In this document: positions 7,711 through 14,478 of the stretch, one piece after another
Layout: each line of letters begins with the position of its first letter
Position numbering within the stretch: position 1 is the first letter of the stretch
Assembly (NCBI GenBank): GCA_003248775.1
Contig: QFQX01000070.1
Span: forward strand, 1 to 16,277
DNA from: Shinella sp.
GTDB taxonomy: Bacteria > Pseudomonadota > Alphaproteobacteria > Rhizobiales > Rhizobiaceae
Direction of reading: 5' to 3'
DNA: 16,277 bases
Position numbers and translations under genes: made by a program
Notes under the pieces: generated by a model
Seen by the model: only the letters and a program-made list of their open reading frames with translations
The model's database searches: none
What the model was told of the DNA's origin: nothing

Positions 7711-8364
7711 TCAATCTTCAAACCGTGGCGCTTTTTCGTCAAGTTCGGCGTTGACCTGGGCAATCACGGTCGCAGCCTGCGCCGGATCGGCAAAAACGGC
7801 ATCCCTTAGCGCCACGAATTCAACACCCGTCGCCGCAACAGCAACGGCGGAGGACGGATCACTCCCCCCCATCACGATGCAGGGAATATCGATCATCGAC
7901 GCCCACCATTCACCGAGCGCAAGGTTCTTCGAATGCGCTTCCGGCTTGATATCGCCGTCGAGGCGACCGAAAAACACGTAGTCAGGCTGCACTTCACCGA
8001 TCTCCAGCGCGTGATGGCGGTCCATCGCATTGCCGCCGCCGACGATCATCTTGGGAACGTGTTTTTCCACGGCTTCCGCAAGTGCCGCGGCATTGCCGCT
8101 GATGTGAAGACCATCGGCCTTGGCACGGCCGGCGACCCGGCTGTTGTCAGCGATCAAGGCAGCTGCACCGGCGTCCTGAATCACCGGAACGAGCAATTCG
8201 GCGTGACGCTGGAAGGCCGTGTCGTCAAGACCATATTGCGGCAGGATCACGGAAGCGACATCACCGCCCTTCAGCGCATCGCCGACGATCCGGGCTTTTT
8301 CCTCGGCATCGGCGATATCGGGAACGATCAGGACGAGGCGGCAGCGGTCTTCGGGCATGGTCAT
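7711..8364 (-). CDS. ThiE/TenI-like TIM-barrel protein (thiamine phosphate synthase family)
   Basis: A 217-residue protein with the thiamine phosphate synthase/TenI barrel layout: AALIADNSRVAGRAKADGLHISG (residues 68-90) matches the family's 'ND-x-x-x-A...DGxH' strand, PDYVFFGRLDGDIK (127-140) matches the DYxxFGPxxxTxTK loop, and CIVMGGSD (162-169) the late Gly-Gly phosphate loop. Several hallmarks are altered: the QxRxK substrate motif near the N-terminus is replaced by VILPQYGLDD, HLGQED by HISGNA, and the GxSxH motif is not seen. It may therefore not be a true ThiE. No other thi gene and no TPP-riboswitch pattern is present. I chose ATG at 8364 because the longer frame starts at a TTG (8424) with no suitable ribosome binding site; ATG at 8358 is another option. 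It heads the minus-strand cluster with the Sel1 and MgtC-like genes. Confidence 0.82.
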   Translation of the reverse strand: MTMPEDRCRLVLIVPDIADAEEKARIVGDALKGGDVASVILPQYGLDDTAFQRHAELLVPVIQDAGAAALIADNSRVAGRAKADGLHISGNAAALAEAVEKHVPKMIVGGGNAMDRHHALEIGEVQPDYVFFGRLDGDIKPEAHSKNLALGEWWASMIDIPCIVMGGSDPSSAVAVAATGVEFVALRDAVFADPAQAATVIAQVNAELDEKAPRFED

Positions 8365-8584
8365 TGGGCGATCCGTTCCGGGAGGCTGACCTTGATCGGC
8401 AACCCCTCCCACTTTTTTGTTCAAGCAAATCCGTTAGACGGGTCTAGCAGAAGGATCAACAGAATCAAACGTTACCGATATCGTGTTTAGTCTCCTCCCG
8501 GCGATGACAGGCCATCTGCCGGTCCTCAGGTTGCAATGCACACGTTCGCTTGCCGTGCACGGCCGATTGACGTAACCTGCTTTC

Positions 8585-8845
8585 ATGTCGACCACGGACC
8601 CCTTCGCAGCGATTGCCGATCCGAACAGGCGCTACCTGCTCGAGGAATTGCGGCGCGCCCCGAAAACGGTCAGCGATCTCGCAAACGGTCTGCCGATCAG
8701 CCGTCCTGCGGTCTCGCAGCATCTCAAGGCGCTCCTGGACTGCGAGCTGGTCACCGTGACCTCCGAGGGCACGAAACGCATCTACTCGGTCAACCGCCAC
8801 GGCTTCGACAAACTCAATCTCTGGCTCGACCAGTTCTGGTCCTGA
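8585..8845 (+). CDS. ArsR-family winged-helix regulator
   Basis: An 86-residue DNA-binding protein that is almost entirely one ArsR-type winged helix-turn-helix. The N-terminal helix reads FAAIADPNRRYLLEELRRAP, the recognition helix LPISRPAVSQHLKALLDCELV, and the wing VTSEGTKRIYSVN. It ends shortly after the wing with LWLDQFWS, making it shorter than many relatives. No metal-binding CxC is seen; the single Cys in the recognition helix end is not enough for the classic ArsR metal site. No clear Shine-Dalgarno precedes the ATG. The gene is divergent from the ThiE-like cluster (220 bp between starts), so it may control its own gene or that cluster; a TGCAC/GTGCA inverted pair at 8537-8559 lies just upstream. 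The effector is unknown. Confidence 0.85.
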   Translation: MSTTDPFAAIADPNRRYLLEELRRAPKTVSDLANGLPISRPAVSQHLKALLDCELVTVTSEGTKRIYSVNRHGFDKLNLWLDQFWS

Positions 8846-8897
8846 CGGCTGCGGCATTCTCCATCCTTGCCTCTTTTGGTTTTCCTCCGAAAAACAA

Positions 8898-8930
8898 GAA
8901 CCCCGGAAATCGCTCTGATTTCCGGGGTTC
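8898..8930. terminator. Bidirectional hairpin terminator
   Basis: A perfect 14-bp stem, GAACCCCGGAAATC (8898-8911) pairing with GATTTCCGGGGTTC (8917-8930) around the loop GCTCT. It lies between the convergent ArsR gene (stop 8845) and the DUF465 gene (stop 9015). On the minus strand it is followed by TTGTTTTTC, so it is best read as the terminator of the DUF465 gene; on the plus strand the T-tract is poor. Confidence 0.8.
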
Positions 8931-9014
8931 CGCTTGGGAGTTTGCTGCTTACGCTTCACATCGGTCGGGACCAGCTTTTTATGGCGATCCCCGGCCGGCG
9001 CAGCCTTTCGATAT

Positions 9015-9191
9015 TTAATGTCGCGTTGACGCTCTCAGGCGTTCCATTTCGTCTTTGATACGCAACTTGAGCCGCTTCAGCTCGGCAATATGGCTGTCGT
9101 TCTTGGAGGGAGAGACAAGAGCGTGATGGAGCTTCTCCTCAAGCGCTCCATGCTTCTTTTCGAGCGATTCAAGATGAGCCTGTATGGTCAT
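9015..9191 (-). CDS. YdcH/DUF465 family small protein (first copy)
   Basis: A 58-residue protein (MTIQAHLESLEKKHGALEEK... ending ERLRASTRH) matching the DUF465/YdcH family: one helical hairpin rich in Lys, Glu and Leu, with the typical LKRLKLRIKDEMERLR second helix. The ATG at 9189-9191 is preceded by AAGGAAGGA, an excellent ribosome binding site, and the TAA is at 9015-9017. It is too short for common length cut-offs but clearly a real gene. The function of the family is unknown. It faces away from a second DUF465 gene at 9429, with 237 bp between the starts. The strong hairpin at 8898-8930 ends its transcript. Confidence 0.9.
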   Translation of the reverse strand: MTIQAHLESLEKKHGALEEKLHHALVSPSKNDSHIAELKRLKLRIKDEMERLRASTRH

Positions 9192-9428
9192 TTGATGCGT
9201 CCTTCCTTTCGCCTACTTCCAGCCCTCTATCGCTGGAGTTTCCGGCTTTGCAAAAGTAATGTGACACGAACAATGCGGCTTGTCGAAGGCGAAATCGCCA
9301 TTTCGGCACTGCAAAAACGCGGAAAAGGATAACTTCCCGTTACCGGTATTTGATGATAGGAGCTTGCGGGAATCTTCGGTGCGCCTCACAAACGAAGGCG
9401 TAAGTTGAGCGAGAGTGGGGACAGGACA
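9192..9428. other. Intergenic region between divergent DUF465 genes
   Basis: This 237-bp gap must hold promoters for both divergent DUF465 genes, the rightward one also serving purEK. I see no convincing -35/-10 pair on either strand and no PurR-like operator I could defend. Short symmetric sequences include GGCGA-AA-TCGCC at 9288-9299 and CCAG/CTGG at 9229-9246. No long open frame with coding character is present. Confidence 0.4.
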
Positions 9429-9632
9429 ATGCCCGATCAGGAACAGGCCGACATCCGGCTGGCGCTGGCGCGGCTCCGGCAGGAGCATGAGGATTATGAC
9501 GCCGCTATCAACGCGATGATCGAGACGGGTTGCGAGGCCCTGCGTATCCAGCGCATGAAGAAGAAGAAGCTGGTCATCAAGGACAGGATGACCAAACTGG
9601 AAGACCAGATTATCCCCGACATCATCGCGTGA
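9429..9632 (+). CDS. YdcH/DUF465 family small protein (second copy), upstream of purE
   Basis: A 67-residue DUF465 family protein (MPDQEQADIRLALARLRQEH..., then IQRMKKKKLVIKDRMTKLED). It has the same two-helix, Lys/Glu-rich layout as the copy at 9015-9191, but the sequences differ and the N-terminus is longer, so these are distant paralogs rather than a recent duplication. I chose the ATG at 9429, with GGGG about eight bases upstream; a TTG at 9405 would add eight residues. The stop is 20 bp before purE, so it is probably the first gene of the purEK transcript. Its function is unknown. Confidence 0.85.
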   Translation: MPDQEQADIRLALARLRQEHEDYDAAINAMIETGCEALRIQRMKKKKLVIKDRMTKLEDQIIPDIIA

Positions 9633-9652
9633 ACGGCCTGCAAGGAGACCCA

Positions 9653-10149
<497 letters not shown>

Positions 10150-10153
<4 letters not shown>

Positions 10154-11217
10154 CCGCCAGAACGATCGGCATCATCGGCGGCGGTCAGCTCGGCCGCATG
10201 CTCGCCATGGCCGCCGCACGCCTGAACTTCCGCACCGTGATTCTTGAGCCGCAGGCCGACTGTCCGGCAGCACAGCTGGCCAACAGCCAGATCGTAGCCC
10301 CGTACAACGACCCCACCGCCCTCGCGGAGCTCGCGGCCAGCTGCGAGATCGTCACCTACGAATTCGAAAACGTGCCCGTCGCAGCCGCCGAGATCCTGGC
10401 CCGCAGCGTGCCGGTCTACCCACCCCCGAAAGCGCTGGAAGTGGCGCAGGACCGACTGACGGAAAAGCGCTTCCTCAATGGATGCGGCATCCCGACCGCT
10501 CATTTCCATGCCGTCGACAGCCAGGAAGAGCTTGAAGCGGCTCTCGCCGATTTCGGCGGCGCAGGTGTCCTGAAGACCCGCCGCATGGGATATGACGGCA
10601 AGGGGCAGCGTGTGTTCCGCTCTTCCGCCGACAGCCCGGCAGGCGCCTTTGCCGACCTTGGCAACGTTCCGCTGATCCTTGAAAGCTTCGTGCCTTTCGA
10701 GCGCGAAATCTCGATCATCGCGGCGCGTGGCACGGATGGCGTGATCGCCTGCTACGATCCGGCTGAGAACGTTCATCGCAACGGCATTCTGGATACCTCC
10801 ACCCTGCCCGCCCGAATCGGGACAGCGACGGCGGATGCCGCACGCGAAGCCGCAAGCGCCCTGCTGGCTGCACTCGACTATGTCGGCGTCGTCGGCATGG
10901 AGTTCTTCGTGCTGACGGATGGCAGCCTGATCGCCAACGAGATCGCTCCGCGCGTTCATAACTCCGGACACTGGACGGAAGCCGCATGTGTCGTCTCCCA
11001 GTTCGAGCAGCACATCCGTGCGATTGCTTCGCTTCCTCTCGGCAGCCCGGCCCGCCATTCCGATTGCGTGATGACCAACCTCATCGGCGATGACATCGAG
11101 GCCGTTCCGACCTGGCTCGCAAAGCCCGACGTACTCGTCCACCTTTATGGAAAGACGGAAGCCCGCCCCGGAAGAAAGATGGGGCATGTTACGCAATTAC
11201 TGCCAATCAGGCCTTGA
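10150..11217 (+). CDS. purK: 5-(carboxyamino)imidazole ribonucleotide synthase
   Basis: A 355-residue ATP-grasp enzyme that uses ATP and bicarbonate to turn AIR into N5-CAIR for PurE. The N-terminal pre-ATP-grasp domain opens with IGIIGGGQLGRML (6-18) and has TYEFENVP (69-76). The ATP-grasp core shows VLKTRRMGYDGKGQ (140-153), ESFVPFEREISII (178-190) and the Mg-binding GMEFFV and NEIAPRVHNSGHWT (263-276). The length is normal. The ATG at 10150 overlaps the purE stop; an upstream in-frame start at 10096 lies inside purE and is rejected. A Rho-independent terminator follows about 95 bp after the stop. Confidence 0.97.
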
Positions 11218-11265
11218 AGAATCGCCAAAATTCCCGGTATCTGGCGCGGAAAGCCGGGGAACCGG

Positions 11266-11294
11266 TTGACACGAGGGGTCAGGTCGGAGTATTT
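11266..11294 (+). promoter_or_regulatory. Possible sigma-70 promoter between purK and rpmJ
   Basis: TTGACA at 11266-11271 followed 17-18 bp later by GTATTT/TATTTG (11289-11295) resembles a sigma-70 promoter reading toward rpmJ. A start site near 11300 would put the hairpin at 11312-11331 at the very beginning of the transcript, so this would only make sense with attenuation or read-through. A second, weaker option for rpmJ lies after the hairpin (GATATT at 11362-11367). Experimental start sites are needed to decide. Confidence 0.35.
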
Positions 11295-11311
11295 GCCACC
11301 AACCCTTCAGG

Positions 11312-11334
11312 AGCGCGCCCCGCGGCGCGCTTTT
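11312..11334 (+). terminator. Rho-independent terminator after purK
   Basis: An 8-bp GC-rich stem, AGCGCGCC (11312-11319) with GGCGCGCT (11324-11331) and loop CCGC, followed by TTT and a T-rich stretch. It sits about 95 bp after the purK stop and 60 bp before rpmJ. It most simply ends the DUF465-purE-purK transcript; if the promoter at 11266 is real it would act as an attenuator in front of rpmJ. Confidence 0.8.
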
Positions 11335-11394
11335 GATTGTTAAAAGATAGCGGGCGAATGTGATATTCCCCGACAACAGTTGCGGACCAGAAAC

Positions 11395-11520
11395 ATGAAG
11401 ATCAAGAACTCGCTGAAAGCGCTCAAGGCCCGTCATCGCGACAACCGTCTGGTTCGCCGCAAGGGCCGTGTATACATCATCAACAAGCAGAACCCGCGCT
11501 TCAAGGCTCGTCAGGGCTGA
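11395..11520 (+). CDS. rpmJ: 50S ribosomal protein L36, zinc-independent (C-minus) form
   Basis: A 41-residue, very basic protein (MKIKNSLKALKARHRDNRLV..., ending NPRFKARQG) matching bacterial L36, a small 23S rRNA-binding component of the large ribosomal subunit. The Cys and His zinc ligands of the canonical 37-38 residue L36 are absent and the protein has the longer YkgO-like shape, so this is the C-minus type usual in alphaproteobacteria. The gene stands alone, outside the ribosomal protein operons, between purK and a TPR protein. GGACC lies shortly before the ATG. It is below the length that ORF finders normally keep. Confidence 0.95.
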   Translation: MKIKNSLKALKARHRDNRLVRRKGRVYIINKQNPRFKARQG

Positions 11521-11526
11521 GGCTTT

Positions 11527-11546
11527 CCATCGCCCTCGGGCGATGG
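11527..11546 (+). terminator. Hairpin after rpmJ
   Basis: CCATCGCCC (11527-11535) and GGGCGATGG (11538-11546) form a perfect inverted repeat, best folded as an 8-bp stem with a CTCG tetraloop, six bases after the rpmJ stop. The T-tract that follows is weak (GGATTTG), so termination may be partial or the hairpin may mainly stabilise the mRNA end. Confidence 0.6.
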
Positions 11547-11641
11547 CGGATTTGCGGATCGTTTCCGGCGGTTTCGCCGGGGACTGTTGATAGCAAAGAT
11601 TTGAATTTGAAAGCTGGCGCAAGCGGTCTATTCTGATCGTT

Positions 11642-12280
11642 ATGCGCCGCTTTCGTTTTCATCGACTGTTTTTCGTCACGCCACTTGTGGCGCTTGTATC
11701 TATTGCGGTGCCGACAGACTCTTCCTTCGCACAGGAAGCGTCCTCTCCTTCACAGGAAGCCGGGAAACAGGCGGCAGTCGCCCCACAGCAGGCAGACGCC
11801 GCGCGCACCATAGATCAGATGCTGACGAGCCTCAAACGGGAGCGCGATCCCGAAGCGGCAAATCGCATCTCCGCCGAAATTCTCGGCGCATGGAACGATT
11901 CCGGCAGCCCGACCGTCAATCTACTGATGCAATGGGCGAACACCGCAATTTCCGAAAAGCGCAATCCCGCCGCTCTCGATTTCATCGATCAGGCCATTGT
12001 GCTGAAACCCGACTTCGTTGGGGCCTGGAACCTTCGCGCCACGCTGAACTACACGATGGGCAACTACCGGAAATCGGTTACTGACATCAATCACGTCCTG
12101 TCGCTTGAGCCGCGTCACTTCGGTGCGCTGGCGGGTCTTGCCGCGATCCTCAGCGAGCGCGGCAGCGAGGAAATGGCGCTCAAAGCCTGGGAGCGCTACC
12201 TCGACATTTACCCGGCCGACCGCAACGCCCAGAACCTCGTCAACAAGCTTGAAGAAAAGCTTGCCGGCAGCCGCACATAG
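11642..12280 (+). CDS. Secreted tetratricopeptide-repeat protein
   Basis: A 212-residue protein with an N-terminal signal peptide (basic MRRFRFHR, hydrophobic core FFVTPLVALVSIAV, probable cleavage after SSFA at residue 30). A Gln/Ala-rich linker follows, then about three TPR units between residues 88 and 189 (for example AALDFIDQAIVLKPDFVGAW, SVTDINHVLSLEPRHFGALA, ALKAWERYLDIYPADRNAQ). Such proteins usually act as periplasmic protein-binding scaffolds; no specific partner can be named. There is no clear Shine-Dalgarno before the ATG, so translation may be weak. It is flanked by rpmJ upstream and a terminator shared with convergent pyk downstream. Confidence 0.87.
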   Translation: MRRFRFHRLFFVTPLVALVSIAVPTDSSFAQEASSPSQEAGKQAAVAPQQADAARTIDQMLTSLKRERDPEAANRISAEILGAWNDSGSPTVNLLMQWANTAISEKRNPAALDFIDQAIVLKPDFVGAWNLRATLNYTMGNYRKSVTDINHVLSLEPRHFGALAGLAAILSERGSEEMALKAWERYLDIYPADRNAQNLVNKLEEKLAGSRT

Positions 12281-12310
12281 TACCGCGCACCTTCCCCTGT
12301 ACCGGACATG

Positions 12311-12334
12311 AAAAAGCCGCCCTGAGGCGGCTTT
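12311..12334. terminator. Bidirectional terminator between TPR gene and pyk
   Basis: A 9-bp stem, AAAGCCGCC (12313-12321) with GGCGGCTTT (12326-12334) and loop CTGA, lying between the convergent TPR gene (stop 12280) and pyk (stop 12359). On the minus strand the stem runs into a five-T tract, so it is a proper Rho-independent terminator for pyk; on the plus strand it has CTTT and probably also ends the TPR transcript. Confidence 0.88.
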
Positions 12335-12358
12335 CGCATTATCAGGCTTCCGAACCGG

Positions 12359-13798
12359 TCAGATGCCCGAAAGGCCGTCGGGGCCGATATAGGCGATGCG
12401 CAGCATGTTGGTGGAACCGGGCGTGCCAAGCGGTACGCCGGCGGAGATGATGACGCGGTCGCCGGGCTTACCGAAACCTTCCTGTACGACGATGCGGCAG
12501 GCACGGTTCACCATGTCGTCGAGATCGGTCGGCTCCTCGGAGACCACACAGTGCAGGCCCCAGACCACCGACAGGCGGCGTGCGGTCTGGATGACCGGAG
12601 ACAGTGCCAGAATCGGCACTTCCGGCCGCTCGCGGGAGGCGCGCAGACCTGTATTGCCAGAGGAGGTGTAGCAGACGATCGCCTGCAGCTTCAGCGTCTC
12701 GGCGATCTGGCGCGCGGCCAGCGAGATGGCGTCGGCGCCGGTCGCTTCCGGCTGGGCGCGCTGGGCGTAGATGATGCCAGGATAGTGTGGCTCGCGCTCG
12801 ACCGTGGAGGCAATGGACGCCATGGTCGAGACGGCTTCCACCGGATACTGGCCGGAAGCCGATTCCGCCGACAGCATGATGGCGTCGGCGCCTTCGAAAA
12901 CCGCGGTCGCGACGTCGGAAACTTCGGCGCGTGTCGGCACCGGAGCGGAGATCATCGATTCCAGCATCTGGGTGGCAACGACCACGGGCTTGCCGGCGCG
13001 GCGGCAGGCGCGGATCAACTGCTTCTGCAGGCCCGGAACAGCTTCCAGCGGCATTTCCACGCCGAGGTCGCCGCGGGCAACCATCAGGGCGTCGGAAAGC
13101 TCAATGATCTCATCGATACGCTCGATGGCCTGCGGCTTTTCGATCTTGGACATCAGGCCGACGCGGCCGCGCGCGACCTTGCGCACCTCGGCAAGGTCTT
13201 CGGGACGCTGGATGAAGGAAAGCGCTACCCAGTCGGCTTCGCCGGTCGCCAGAACGGCGTCGAGGTCGGCGCGGTCCTTGTCGGTCAGAACGCCGGTCGC
13301 CAGCAGGGTGTCCGGCAGGCTCACGCCCTTGCGGTCGGAAATCTTTGTGCCGGAGATGACGGTGGTCACGATACTCTTGCCGTCGCACTTATCGGCGCGC
13401 AGATGCAGCTTGCCGTCATCGATCAGCAGGCGATGGCCCGGCTTGACGGATTCGAGGATTTCCGGATGAGGCAGGTAGACGCGGGTGTTGTCGCCCGGCT
13501 CGTCCTTGTTGTCGAGCGTAAACGTCTGGCCGGGAACCAGTTCCACAGTCGTCGCGGCAAACTTGCCGACGCGCAGCTTGGGTCCCTGAAGGTCGCACAA
13601 AATGCCGATCGGCCGGCCACAGGCCGCTTCAACGGAGCGGATCTTGGCCATGAGGCCCCGCATCACATCATGGCTCGCATGGCTCATGTTGATGCGGAAA
13701 AGATCTGCGCCCGCTTCATGAAGCTTTCGGATCATCGCCTCATCGGACGATGCCGGGCCTAGCGTGGCAAGGATCTTCACTTTGCGGTTACGCTTCAT
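12359..13798 (-). CDS. pyk: Pyruvate kinase
   Basis: A 479-residue pyruvate kinase, converting phosphoenolpyruvate and ADP to pyruvate and ATP at the end of glycolysis. Motifs in order: ATLGPASS (11-18), FRINMSHA (34-41, with Arg35, Asn37 and Ser39), CDLQGPKLRVG (68-78, start of the B domain), MSKIEKPQAI (216-225, catalytic Lys218 and Mg-binding Glu220), ARGDLGVE (241-248, Asp244), and VATQMLESM (274-282). The C-terminal domain is complete. I chose ATG at 13798: the preceding in-frame 60 codons run over the DUF1036 gene and do not look like pyruvate kinase. The start overlaps the DUF1036 stop (TGATG), and AGGAAAG lies just before it, so the two are translationally coupled. Confidence 0.97.
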   Translation of the reverse strand: MKRNRKVKILATLGPASSDEAMIRKLHEAGADLFRINMSHASHDVMRGLMAKIRSVEAACGRPIGILCDLQGPKLRVGKFAATTVELVPGQTFTLDNKDEPGDNTRVYLPHPEILESVKPGHRLLIDDGKLHLRADKCDGKSIVTTVISGTKISDRKGVSLPDTLLATGVLTDKDRADLDAVLATGEADWVALSFIQRPEDLAEVRKVARGRVGLMSKIEKPQAIERIDEIIELSDALMVARGDLGVEMPLEAVPGLQKQLIRACRRAGKPVVVATQMLESMISAPVPTRAEVSDVATAVFEGADAIMLSAESASGQYPVEAVSTMASIASTVEREPHYPGIIYAQRAQPEATGADAISLAARQIAETLKLQAIVCYTSSGNTGLRASRERPEVPILALSPVIQTARRLSVVWGLHCVVSEEPTDLDDMVNRACRIVVQEGFGKPGDRVIISAGVPLGTPGSTNMLRIAYIGPDGLSGI

Positions 13799-14277
13799 CA
13801 GTTCTGGCTTTCCTGTGGTGTGCCCGGCGTATCGGAAAGCTGGACCATCCAGCTGCCCTGTCGGCCCGTGTCGTATTCCTTGAAGCCCATCTGCTGGTAG
13901 CCGCGCGCGAAGCAATCCTTCACGCCAACGATCTTGAACTCGTTTTCGGCGACACACATGTTGATATCGCCAGTCCATCGGCCGCCACGGGCGGCATCTT
14001 CAGCATAGAGATAATAGTAGCGAGACTGTAGTTCGCCCTCGATGAGGGTCGCGCATGTCGATGCCGGTACCTGCCACCAGCCCTCGGTAATCCAGCCCTC
14101 TTCGGCGCGATATCCGATCGCGACACCGACAAGGTTCTGGGTTCCGTTGCAAACCCGGAATTCCGCATGCGCAGCACCGGCTGCGAACATGGGAGAGAGA
14201 AGTGCCCCGGCGATCAGGAGGGGGCGCAAATGACGCTTGGCCTTGCCGGCCAGAGGAGATTGAATTTGCTTCAGCAC
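13798..14277 (-). CDS. Secreted DUF1036 protein
   Basis: A 159-residue protein of the DUF1036 family with a Sec signal peptide (basic start, hydrophobic LLIAGALLSPMFAAGAAHA, cleavage after AHA at residue 38). The mature part begins EFRVCNGTQNLVGVAIGYR and contains four Cys residues that could pair in the periplasm, plus the family-typical EGWITEGWWQV and YYYLYAED segments. The function is unknown. The start is a GTG at 14277 with GGCGGA a few bases upstream. Its stop overlaps the pyk start, an arrangement that ties an uncharacterised envelope protein to a glycolytic enzyme. TTGACA at 14339-14344 (minus strand) may be its -35 box, but no good -10 follows. Confidence 0.88.
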   Translation of the reverse strand: MLKQIQSPLAGKAKRHLRPLLIAGALLSPMFAAGAAHAEFRVCNGTQNLVGVAIGYRAEEGWITEGWWQVPASTCATLIEGELQSRYYYLYAEDAARGGRWTGDINMCVAENEFKIVGVKDCFARGYQQMGFKEYDTGRQGSWMVQLSDTPGTPQESQN

Positions 14278-14478
14278 GGTTTCCGCCGGAACTCCATCTT
14301 TGTGCGTCGACAGCCTTCTTGCGATGATGCACCAAGAATGTCAACGCAACTCTAATCGATTGTAATCATGGCCTGAACCATCGGGGCGGATCTTGGCACA
14401 AACGTGACCGAGACGAAAGCTTGCGCTCGTCTTTCCCCCATGTCATCAAGCCCGTCACTCCTTTTCCGGCAGCGCGTC

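Noticed and set aside
6116..7981. 621-codon plus-strand open frame across the Sel1, MgtC-like and ThiE-like genes
   Set aside because: It crosses three genes that are well supported on the opposite strand, and its composition is that of reverse-complement high-GC coding sequence.
8365..8584. TPP riboswitch before the ThiE-like gene
   Set aside because: The conserved CTGAGA and ACCTGA-type elements of the THI box are not found on the minus strand in this interval.
8465..8959. Minus-strand open frame opposite the ArsR gene
   Set aside because: It overlaps the winged-helix gene and the strong hairpin terminator, and shows no family features.
12551..13762. Long plus-strand open frame opposite pyk (about 400 codons)
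   Set aside because: Antisense shadow of pyruvate kinase, whose motifs are complete on the minus strand; no recognisable domain or ribosome binding site.
13799..13978. 60-codon N-terminal extension of pyruvate kinase
   Set aside because: It is out of frame over the DUF1036 coding sequence and lacks pyruvate kinase similarity; the ATG at 13798 has its own ribosome binding site.
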